Source of the DNA: Nematostella vectensis
Taxonomy: Eukaryota > Cnidaria > Anthozoa > Actiniaria > Edwardsiidae
DNA: 60,000 nt
Direction of reading: 5' to 3'
NCBI RefSeq assembly: GCF_932526225.1
Contig: NC_064047.1
Span: 11,337,501 to 11,397,500 of the forward strand
Below, one piece after another: positions 1 to 25,500 of the stretch. The translations under genes and the position numbers were made by a program. The notes under the pieces are model-generated. The model saw only the letters and a program-made list of their open reading frames with translations, searched no databases and was not told the origin of the DNA. Numbering within the stretch: the stretch's first letter is position 1; each line of letters starts with the position of its first letter.

Positions 1-227
1 TAGACGTTCAGCTTTATCAGAAGTGTAAGTAGCTTTCTCTAGGCTGGTGTAAAACCTCAAGAAATTACCGCAGATTACCGCTGTATTACATGTATTGAAT
101 AGGCTACCTAACTGAGCTGATGTCACATATAAGTTTGTTTTCTAGACAAATTTCAGTCACTGACGCGAGTGCGAAAGAATGCAGAAATACATTTGTGGAA
201 AATATTTGAAATAGAAATAAAAAATGT

Positions 228-565
228 ACAAGTTGCTTAATTTCGATACTAAAATTGTGTCTTTGGTAATGTTTGTCCAATGACCTTTGAAATTTTCTGA
301 TTCAGACTTGTATTTTTAATTTTTTCAAGGTTTTCGGCGCGGGTACCCTGTGGTTTTTGGAATACAGAAATATTGGAAAAAAATATATTAAACAGGGGCA
401 ATTTGCTCTGTTTCGATATCCAAACATTGTCTTTAATCAACTTTGACCAATGGCCTTTTCAATGTACTGATTGAGACGTGTATTTTTTTTTTCGTTTTAA
501 CAACGCGGGTACCCTGTGGTTTTGCTCCGAAATGGAAAAATCTCATATTTCAAGATGTTCCACCA
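228..565. repeat. Diverged ~170-bp tandem duplication upstream of DDX10
   Basis: Two degenerate copies (about 228-397 and 397-565) share, in the same order, a TTTCGATA block, GTCTTT, CCAATG followed by a T-rich stretch, GACxTGTATTTTT, and GCGGGTACCCTGTGGTTTT. No convincing gene lies in 1-755. This is the DDX10 upstream region, and the GGGTACCCTGTGG cores are at 341-353 and 507-519. Confidence 0.7.
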
Positions 566-755
566 AAGGGATTTTTTGGGACTTTTAGTAAGTTAACTAG
601 GTTATATCACTTGTTCAAAATCTACTGAGAGAAGTTCTATTGCAATAAGCTCCACCTGGACCATTAAAATTTTATAGATTGACTGGACTAAATACCTACC
701 CTCGCTGAGCCGCTGAGCTGTGGGTACCAGGCCTGGTTGCTATACCAAATGCAAG

Positions 756-16135
<15,380 letters not shown>

Positions 16136-17261
16136 CCACGAACTAGCCCTAAATAGGGCATAGCTAAAAATTAGACCTACACTTGCGGTCTGGACCATTA
16201 TGTGTCTTTCCAATGCAAGTATAGGTTGGAACGGATTTTTGGCTACAAGATTTCAAACAAGATTTTGCAAACAATGGAATCCAAACAATGGATATATAGA
16301 TTATATATATAAGTAAATGGCTCATGGCTGAAACTGGCTCAGGGCTGAACCATACAGATGAAAATGTGAACAATGCTTTTTACTTGTCAATAGTAGGCAA
16401 AGGCAAAAAACATGCACTTTTTAACCTAACTCATCAAGAAAATAGATAGACTGTCTACATAAAAAGGGCAGCAAAGCGAAAACAAAGTAAGTCAAGTAAC
16501 TCAAGAATCTCAAACCTGGCAGGGACTATGGTACAAATTATGGAATGTTTTACTGATGAAAAAAAAACACAACTACAAACAAAATCAACATTCCAGCAGT
16601 CACCATTATACACTTGAGTCACTAAACTGTGTAATTTAATTCATCCTACTATATTATGCTTTTCTATAGACTGTTTTTACAATGTTGCATGCACATACAA
16701 AATTGCACAGGCTGGCAGGCCACAGCTGATCCAAAATGCAGGCAAAAGGGGGAATTTGACTCCAAAACTCAGACAGAAGCACTGTGAAAGCATTTTCTAC
16801 AGCTTCATCTGTAAAATCCACCTTGTATGCCATTTTAGATTAGCTGTGGCTTTTTTTATGTGCATGCATCGTAAAAACGGTCTATTGCTGAAGGTAATAC
16901 ATTAGAACCCTGCTAACTCGAAATCTGAAGACAGACTAAAATCACTTCAAGTTCAAAATTAGGACCAAGTTATAAAAGGTTCTACTAGCATACATGCACA
17001 TGTAGAAACAATTCAAAATGAAAAGGGATTTAGAAAATTAAAAAAATGGTCCATGTTTATCTATCAGCACAACCTTCTGAAGTGTTCAAAATAACCTATA
17101 ATCTATGTTACAAATAATCTTCTTGAGTATAACATTGAAAGGTTGTTGAGTAAAGGGACTGATGTGTTTAGTTAGACAGACATTCAAGCAAGGGGCAGCC
17201 ACAAATTAGGACCCATTGGACAGTGTGGATGTTTTTTGTTTTTTGTTTTTTCAATTTATCC
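16136..17261. other. DDX10 3' flank, no gene seen
   Basis: AT-rich sequence after the DDX10 stop. It should hold the DDX10 3' UTR, and the METTL7-like 3' UTR on the other strand, but no canonical AATAAA close to either stop was found. A 25-bp segment around the DDX10 stop (AATTAGCTCTACACTTGC at 16104) recurs imperfectly at 16169, 65 bp downstream. Confidence 0.5.
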
Positions 17262-17384
17262 CTTCCATATCATAAAGGTAAAATTCATATGAGGGTTTTC
17301 AGCATCTGCGGCCTGGAATTCCCCTTAAGGCTCTCTATGGCAAGCAGGAACAGCTGAAGAGAGTTGCAATTTATGATGATAATT
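17262..17384 (+). pseudogene. Displaced partial copy of DDX10 exon 11
   Basis: From 17279 the sequence matches DDX10 exon 11 (6448 onward) for about 105 bp: TTCATATGAGGGTTTTC, CCTGGAATTCCCCTxAxGGCT, CTCTATGGCAAGCAG, AGAGTTGCAATTTATGATGA. It has a 2-bp deletion near its start and an in-frame stop (CTGATG became TTAAGG). Short similarity to intron sequence before exon 11 (TTCCATxATCAT) suggests a genomic rather than mRNA-derived copy. It lies between DDX10 and the end of the opposite-strand METTL7-like gene. Confidence 0.85.
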
Positions 17385-17427
17385 AAAGAAATTAAATGTG
17401 AAATCAAGCATGGGACAGCCATGGTAA

Positions 17428-20400
17428 CTAGGCTTGAGCCATTGATTCAAACAATTTTGCTAACTTGTCCTTTTCTGTACACCTTTTGATGCTATGTTTA
17501 ACTGCATGCCCCCATAGTTTTGGTCTGGTCACATAAGAAGTAATGGTATATATAGGGTCATTCCATAAGTAAAACTGTTCCGTTAGACTGTTTTTCAAGG
17601 TAACTGATCCAAAGCCAGCCTGATGGATTTCCTGACATGTATCTTTGTCAGGATTACAACCATCTGCAACCAATTGCCAGATCCCTGTCACACTACCCAG
17701 CATGCACTGCACAGCTCTGCGCATGGTGCCAGGCTTATCTGGAAGGGAAACAAAAGGGACAGGTCACCCTACCCAAGATGCATTGCTTTTGGCAGCCATT
17801 TTTTAAGGAAAATATGAAAAACATTGTGTTTACACACAGGGAGCCCACTGATCTCAGCGCATTGTTTATTTAGCATGTTCTTTGGACTTCGTTTGTGAAT
17901 ATCAATTAGGTCACAAAGTTCTCAATAAAACTTCGTCCAAATACAGATGTGTCACTCTTTGTTGTGTCCATTCATGTTTGGGACTCTTGTTTTATACCCC
18001 TGCGTCGAATTTTTCAAGAAATATTAGGGTTTTGCAAAAACCTGATTTCAAGCCTAAAGCTTAATTTAAGCATATGCTGAATAAACAATGTGCTGATTTG
18101 AGTGGGCTCCCTATGGTTTACAGAGCAGCCAAAATCAAAGTAAGAAGTGACTCACCTATCACATGCTCAAGAAAGAAATAACATCCACCCTAAAACAAAA
18201 TAATATTATTATGTTAAATCAACCCTGAGACAAAATACATATATTTGGGAGTGTTCGCTATTTATGAACGAGGATGGGTCGGTACCCACATGGGGGGGGG
18301 GGCTAAAAATGTTTTGTTTACATCGATGGAGAGGTCATAAAAGTTTCATTGTGGTTGAAGGGGGTGTCAAAAAAGGTTCATCCCTTAAAACTAGGAAACT
18401 TTTTTATTTATTATATTGAAATGAGTAATCAAAATGCAAGAAAACATGTTTCCTAGCGTTGCCAAAACCATATTTAGGCTACATTTACTGCTGTTGAGCC
18501 GTGAATGCTTTCGCATAAATGGCAAATTCAAGAATGTTTATTACTCGGTAGTAGTTCATTTAAGCTTGACCTATAGGATCAATGAAAAACAACAACTGAA
18601 ATATATGCATTTGTAAAATATACTTGAAATCTAGTATGGCAGGTAGATAATTTCAATGTGTAAAAAAGTCTGACTCTGATACCTTTGCTTTGGAGACCCT
18701 GCGAGCAGCACCTTTTATTAGGGAATGGTCATTATTTAGAGGGGGGAGGGCTGCTATGTTTGGGGGGTTGTTGCGATGTTTTGAGCGTCGACTTGGGGGA
18801 GGGCCTCAAATTTTGATACAGGGTTTAAGAAACAGGGCTTCTGGAATTACGCGAAAAAAACCTCCAAATTACACGGGATTCTTTGCTAAATTACGCGGAA
18901 AATCAATCATTACGCGCTAAATTACGTGGGATTCTGCAATACATTTTTCTTTAAAAATCAAAATTTTGCGGGATTTTTTTACTGAATTACACGCTATATA
19001 ACACGGAATATCAACTGTTACGCCCAAAATACATTTTGTACCGGAGGAAATCACGAAATAGCTTGAAAAGGTTATTTTTTTGCGAGAAATTATCTTAGGC
19101 AAGTTTTCATTGGCTCCTAGCCACCAGCCAATTAAAAAAAGGTATTTTATTATTAGTCCTAGGCCTTTGCGGTTTAGCAAAGAACGCCTAGTCCTTTTAT
19201 TTGTTTCCGAAATTCAGTTCAAAATATCGCGGGATTACGCGGAAATTTGTGGATTACGCGGGAAAAGCCAAATTACGCGCTTCCGCACAAGCGTGTAATT
19301 CCAGAAGCCCTGAAGAAAGGGCTTCATTTTTTTAACAGATATTCTGATGAATTTCCGAGCCTCCTAAAAGTCTGGAATCTCAACATTTTTCTGGGGAGAA
19401 ACCCAAGACCCCCTACAAAATATATAAATGAATTTGATGCGCTTTCTGCTTGCACTTTTATGACTTTTCTTTGGCTGGCCATGAAAATCATTATCCCCTA
19501 AAGTGTTGTCTCTACTATTTTCAACTTTTGGGTTTGGTTCAAAGAAGGAGCGCCATGGTAACTCGCAAGACAGGAAGCCTGTGAACTATTTTTCAAAATA
19601 GCCAATCAGAGATGTCCATTATACGAGAGTATCGGGTAACAAAGATTGCAAGAGAATCGCGCTAATCACTGAATTTGCAAATTTCGATTCAAGTCAGTGC
19701 CCCCTTATAACTTTTTAGATTGGTGGTATGAAAAGATGTTTAAGTAACATTTCTGTTTAGATGGAGCTAATGGCCTGCTCCGTCGCCCCTTTATGGGCAT
19801 GTCTAAGCCAGCGTCCCCCCAACCCATACATACATACAATAATTTTAGCTTTTTTTTTTTGGGGGGGGACCCTTAATTTTTGGTAGCCTTTTTGGGGGAG
19901 GGTCACCATTTTTGTGCTTTAGATTGGGGGAGGGTCGAAGTTTTTGAACCAGAAAAAAAATTAAACATAGCAGCCCCCCCCCCCCTCATAAATAATGACA
20001 ATGTGTGCAGAAAATTCATAAGCAATATCAAACAGGGGAGCGTCTTATACCCCCTAATGTCAAGCAGACTTATATCCTCCAACTCGCCATACTCCCTAAG
20101 ATCTAAGCGCTCACATAGTGTGGTTCCGGGTCGCACGGACCGTTTTTCCAAATTCGTCTCAGCGCAATATGCTGGGGATTTAATGTTATTATGAATTATG
20201 TATGGTGTAATGTATTTTGTAGTTAGCTGACCCTACCGGTAATTCAGTTGTAAAAGAACTGCAAACGGTTGAAATAAACGAGCATTATTATTATTATTAT
20301 TATTATTTCCTTAGGAGAGTCCAATGCAGCAAAACATAAATTTGTCCCTGCGAGATATCGACTAGTGAGATGGCACGCAAAGATAGATAAAGGTATAGAA

Positions 20401-21645
20401 ACATATTCTTTACTGTTTCACAAGGCCACATTTGACTTATCACAATAAGAAATATTATTTCTTGGTTGTTTTTCATTGCAGGATTTGTTTATATCATATT
20501 ATAAATGAAGTTTTGTGGATTTTTAAAGAGAAGGAGGGGGGCAAACAAGTTTTTGGGTTTCTCCTGGGGGGTCAACAAAGTTTTGATGTTGACAAAGGGG
20601 GGGTTGTACAGAAAACTCAAGTGAAGTAGTGCTGAATACCGACCCCCCTCGACCATAAATAATGAACACTACCTTAATATGTAAAATCACCATTACACAA
20701 AATACATATAAGTATGTGAAATCAACCCTGACACAAAAAACATTATGTGATATTCACCCTTTAACACAAATACATATTAGGGAGTATTCATTTAATACCC
20801 TGAGCCTTTGACTTTGACAACACCTTAAAATCTCAGGGCCCCCCTTCAGTGTAAATAGTTAGAGGAGGGCCCCTTTAGGGGGTTTGAAAACTTTCTTGGT
20901 CCCTCCCTGAACAACCCTTAATATGTAATATCCAACCTCACTTATAATACACATCATATGATATCCACCCTTGTGTGTGTGTATGTGTGTGATATCTGCC
21001 CTTACACAAAATACACATTAGTATGTGATGTGTATACAAACTTCACAATACACATTAGGATGCCCCCTAACACAAAATTCTCTCTCTCTCTCCATCACGG
21101 GTTATACCTACCGGCCTTAACACCCTCATAATCTCTTTCAACACTTTTCTTGTCTGTTGATCATCAAGTGAGCATAATAGATGTGTGGCTAGGACAGCAG
21201 ACACACTGCCGTCCGGTATTTCACTCATATCATCCGCGCTTTGGACAAGAAATTCCTTCAAATGTAGATTAGGGTTATCAGTCTCCATATTCTTTCGAAA
21301 GATTTTTTCCATGTGTGGATTGTAGTCTACCACGATCAAAAAGCTTCCTTCTGGTAATTGTAAAAACTTTGTGTTGTTTCCAGGTCCGGCTCCTATCTCA
21401 ACGACATCTCCTCCAAGCTCTGCGATCTTCATGTTTAGAACGGAGATAAGTTCTGATCGCATCTTGCTTGATTTAGTCTGTCCACTTTTGTGCAGCTCGC
21501 TAAACATTTGCATTCGCGCCGCAAAAAGCGATTTGTAGTAATCCGATGTGAAAAACCGCACCACAAGCAGTTTCAACAATCTTAACGATACAACAAGGGC
21601 GATTAGGATCCCTATAAAGTAGTAGATCGAGTAGATGGAAGTCAT
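17428..21645 (-). CDS. METTL7/TMT1-like membrane-anchored SAM methyltransferase, 3 exons, 292 aa
   Basis: Exons on the minus strand: 21645-21112 (178 codons), 18189-18156 (34 nt), 17738-17428. Joined, the phases close and give LRP/GGCYFFLEHVI/DKPGTMRR across the two junctions, as in METTL7A/B (TMT1A/B), thiol methyltransferases of ER and lipid-droplet membranes. Residues about 5-31 form a hydrophobic N-terminal anchor. VVEIGAGPGNN (81-91) is the SAM-binding motif I, DYNP (107-110) the acidic strand-2 motif, and THLLCSLDD (154-162) is family-typical. The third exon has WQLVADGCN and a C-terminal LWGHAVK; vertebrate proteins end near GxAVK, whereas this one runs about 20 residues further. Introns are 2.9 kb and 417 bp and full of mobile elements. 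The exact substrate and which METTL7 paralogue it represents cannot be told. It is head-to-head with CWC22. Confidence 0.88.
18833..19312. mobile_element. 480-bp MITE with 21-bp inverted ends and AAGAAA target duplication
   Basis: The left end is CAGGGCTTCTGGAATTACGC; the right end is its reverse complement with one mismatch (GTGTAATTCCAGAAGCCCTG). AAGAAA flanks both sides (18827-18832, 19313-19318). CAGGG ends recall hAT elements, but those normally make 8-bp duplications. The interior repeats AATTACGCGGGATT-like words about ten times. It lies in intron 1 of the METTL7-like gene. Confidence 0.85.
20017..20305 (+). mobile_element. 5'-truncated 3' end of a CR1/L2-type non-LTR retrotransposon
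   Basis: The segment encodes YSLRSKRSHSVVPGRTDRF followed by SKFV and a stop at 20192. This has the same plan as the C-terminus of the full element at 54630-57920 (YNLRKRNVIYPRVHSERFKN). After the stop come about 75 bp of 3' UTR, AATAAA at 20274 and an (ATT)n tail at 20281-20305, as in the full element. Sense to the window, antisense to the METTL7-like gene whose intron it occupies. Confidence 0.7.
20670..21075. repeat. Decayed ~37-bp tandem repeat near the METTL7-like exon 1 donor
   Basis: Imperfect repeats of TATGTGAAATCAACCCTGAC followed by ACAAAATACATATTAG, in blocks 20670-20780 and 20920-21075. One more copy sits at 18206-18240, next to exon 2 at the other end of the same intron. The 18240-20670 stretch could therefore be material inserted into an older array. 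Confidence 0.6.
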
Positions 21646-22519
21646 TTCGAACCTTCCCTTTGAGAGTTGTAAGACTTAGGTACGTAGCTGGTATAGTTGT
21701 CGCGTTGTCACGAGTACGAGTTCGGGGGACCACAGGCAGCCCAAGGCTACTGTCAGTGGTTTATAAAGGAATGTATGGGGGAATTTATAAGCAAAACAAA
21801 TACTTTATCGTGAAAATTTAGACCATGTAATACTGTGTTTGAATTACTGTACACTACATAGTAAGAAACACAATTCGTAGCGAGCTTCAAACTCGTGCTA
21901 CTGACATTCTATGGCAAAATTGAAATAAAGAAAGATTCAACCACAATGGTCTAGAGTTTTATTTTTCACAATAAAGTATTTTTTTTTGCTAACATATAAA
22001 TTCCCCCAAACCACTGACAGTAGCCTTGGGCTGCCTGTGGGGGGACTAAGAGGACTAGACTCCCATCACTTTGGAGTCGCTCGGATTCGGCTTCTAGTCG
22101 GAAAATCCAATATGCCGGTTACTTCAAAACATCAAAAGAACAAAAAATGAATAAAAACCGTCTAAGCGCACCAAAGTGGTCTAAATATAACCATTTGGAA
22201 TTTTTTTCATGACAATTATGTTCGTAACATTTGTCGGTACCCTTTGTCCCCCCCCCCCCATTCATAACCTCAAACTCTTTTTTGAGATTTCATTCGCTTT
22301 TGTTTTGTTTTCTTTTTGTGTGTCTCAGTCTCAGTCTAATCAATGAATGAAGCTGCTTTTTTATGCGTGAATTACTGTGTCTTGGGTACCCTGTGTTGAC
22401 TGGGTACCCTGTGCTCTACATTTTATCAAAGGCCAGGTCGCTCGGTTAAACGTGAGTAAATCGAAAACTCCGGAAAATAAACGAAAACTATACGTTTTCA
22501 AAACCCAAATTCCCGAGTT
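21646..22519. promoter_or_regulatory. Divergent promoter interval between METTL7-like (-) and CWC22 (+)
   Basis: 874 bp separate the two start codons. The interval holds a 309-bp inverted-repeat transposon (21731-22039) and, near CWC22, two copies of GGGTACCCTGTG (22384-22395 and 22402-22413). A possible untranslated exon of CWC22 ends at a GTGAGT donor near 22451. No TATA box was recognised. Confidence 0.6.
21731..22039. mobile_element. 309-bp fold-back MITE with long inverted repeats and GGGGGAC target duplication
   Basis: CACAGGCAGCCCAAGGCTAC plus TGTCAGTGGTTT at the left end is matched perfectly in reverse complement at the right end (31+ bp). Weaker inverted similarity continues inward (GGGGGAATTTATA, AATACTTTAT, GTGAAAA, TAGACCAT) for about 100 bp per arm. 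Flanks are GGGGGAC at 21724-21730 and 22040-22046. It lies 85 bp upstream of the METTL7-like start codon. Confidence 0.9.
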
Positions 22520-25500
22520 ATGTCTGAAAGGTGAGTATAATACTTTATGGATAAATTTACCCTGTCAACCATGATTGTGGTTTAGTAATTGTTTTATCGT
22601 TACTTTCAGTGATAGCGATGGCGATGTTGGGTCTCGTGTTCGAAGCGTTGTTCAGGTAACTTGACGAACGACAACGATTTCATCTTTTGTTAGAGATCAA
22701 AACTACAGATGTACCATAGTATGTTTATTTTGTCTAGGGCTGGATTTACAATTCTCCGCTTCACGGGAAATTCAGATTACATAAAATAGGGGGAAATCAA
22801 AAGCTTATGTTGTGATTCTATTTAAACGCGTGAACCCTTCAAAACAATTTTGACATTAAATTTCTACTTATACTTACAAAATTTTACTTACTTACATTCT
22901 TTCATACCTAATCATAGAGACTAATGATGCGAAAAATTCTACTCTCCTAACCTAGTATTTTCCTTTTGTTGAAAAAAAGTATTTTTAAACGAAAGTGCCA
23001 CAGCTTGAAGTTTTTCTAACTGTTTTATAAATGTTTGTCTATTATAAATGTTTGTCTATTATAAATGTTTGTCTATTATAAATGTTTGTCATCAACCTTG
23101 CTCAGTTGATCTCAGGTTTCCCACATTGATAGCTTTAACAACTACCATACTTATTTGTCAATCTTTTTTTCTAAGTAGCCCTTGTAAAGTTGCGTTTCTC
23201 TGTCAACAGAAACCAAAAGAGTCCATGAAGAAACATCACTCAAGATCACGGTCAAGATCACCTTTGAGAAAAGAGTGAGTTTACTGTACTTATGAAAGCA
23301 ATTTGATTGATTACCTAAAGAACTGCATTTTTCTTGTAGTCAAGTAAGAAATACAGTACATACCTTGCATAGTCATACATAACTAAATATCTGTGGATAA
23401 TTCTTTTTGTTATTCAACAGAGATGGTGCAAAAATATTGCTGGAGTTAGTTTGGATTGAATACTTCTTCACTCCTAGTTTGTCTTATCCTATCAGGAATT
23501 ATATAGGCAAAAATATTATAAATATTCTGTTTCTATTAGAATGCTCAAGACTTGTGGAATAAAGTGTTGTTATTTTATTTCTAGGAGAAGAGAAGAGAAT
23601 CAGAAGACCAATGAGAGAGATTATGACAGGTAATTGTAGTATTCTATTTGTTTACATTTTAAAATAATAAATGATAACTAATACATTTATGATTCAATAA
23701 AAGGAGAAGAGAAAGAAGAGAGGATAAAGAGAATCAGCATAGAAATGAGTACAACGAGGGGCGAAGAAGGCGTAGGATGGAGCGTGATGACAATGATGTG
23801 CGTGAGACAAGGCGCAACTATCGGACAGAGGACCGCCCTGATGTCAATCTTGACTCTGGTCGGCAAAAAAGGACTGATAAACGTCAACGAAGGGGCTCTA
23901 ATTCAAGTGAGGATGAAGAAAGACAAAAAAGAATACCCGATGACTCAAAGGAAAAGATTGAGGAGCGAAATGAAGATAAGGCCACTGAGGGGAAAGAGGA
24001 AGAGAAGAAAGATAACTTGGCCCCCCTGCAAACCCGAACAGGTCAATACCAGAAATACTTGCCTTAGCTAGTTGGGTCGCAACAGGGGAATTTGGTGTTT
24101 ATTTCCTAATTTAGAACTCTTCATTCCAAGTATCAGACAAAAAAACTTTGAACACTTTCACCATAATAAACAAAATGAAGACATGCAGCTCTAACCTTCT
24201 TAGCTAAATGTTTTTTCTTATATTGCATCTTTGTTGTCTAGATCGTTAGCTTTCGTTAGTAAATTGAATTGAGTGAACTTATCAATATTTTCTTATCCAA
24301 AGCTAAGGAATTTTTGGTTTTCTATACCAGGATGATAATAAGCAAATGTACTGTTAGTCTATACAAAAAAATATGTTTAAATGTTACGTTTACATAAACA
24401 GTAGTAAATAAGGCTGGATCCATATAAGTGTGTAGTACAACTCACAAATTTAAATATGATGAAACTGTTTGCCAATAGGTTTTTTATAGCAGACAGATGT
24501 TTGTTATAGAATAGAAAATATACAGAATATAAATGATGTCTTAATACTAGTCTTAGTCCTAAGTCTTGGTACTATCAGTTCTTTCAAGTTAAAAATTGTA
24601 CTTATTTTTATTCTAGGAGGTGCATATATCCCGCCTGCTAAACTTAGAATGATGCAACAGAGTATTACTGACAAAAGCAGGTATGAGAGTTAAGGCCAGG
24701 CTATAGTGGTCATCTTAGCAAGGTTCTGTATCGGGACTGTCAAGGCATGTTATGGGTGAGATAGAGAGAGTGGTCATCTTAGCAAGGGTCTGTATCGGGA
24801 CTGTCAAGGCATGTTATGGATGAGATAGAGAGAGTGGTCATCTTAGCAAGGGTCTGTATCGGGACTGTCAAGGCATGTTATGGATGAGATAGAGAGAGTG
24901 GTCATCTTAGCAAGGGTCTGTATCGGGACTGTCAAGCCATGTTATGGATGAGATAGAGAGAGTGGTCATCTTAGCAAGGGTCTGTATAGGGACTGTCAAC
25001 GCATATTATGGGTGAGATAGAGAGAGTGGTCATCTTAGCAAGGGTCTGTATAGGGACTGTCAAGGCATGTTATGGGTGAGATAGAGAGAGTGGTCATCTT
25101 AGCAAGGGTCTGTATAGGGACTGTCAAGGCATGTTATGGGTGAGATAGAGAGAGTGGTCATCTTAGCAAGGGTCTGTATAGGGACTGTCAAGGCATGTTA
25201 TGGGTGAGATAGAGAGAGTGGTCATCTTAGCAAGGGTCTGTATAGGGACTGTCAAGGCATGTTATGGATGAGATAGAGAGAGCGGTCACCTTAGCAAGGG
25301 TCTGTATAGGGACTGTCAAGGCATGTTATGGATGAGATAGAGAGAGTGGTCATCTTAGCAAGGGTCTGTATAGGGACTGTCAAGGCATGTTATGGATGAG
25401 ATAGAGAGAGTGGTCATCTTAGCAAGGGTCTGTATCGGGACTGTCAAGGCATGTTATGGATGAGATAGAGAGAGTGGTCATCTTAGCAAGGGTCTGTATA

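Noticed and set aside
22377-22574. 65-codon frame before CWC22
   Set aside because: Out of frame with CWC22 exon 1 and crosses its donor; probably 5' UTR.
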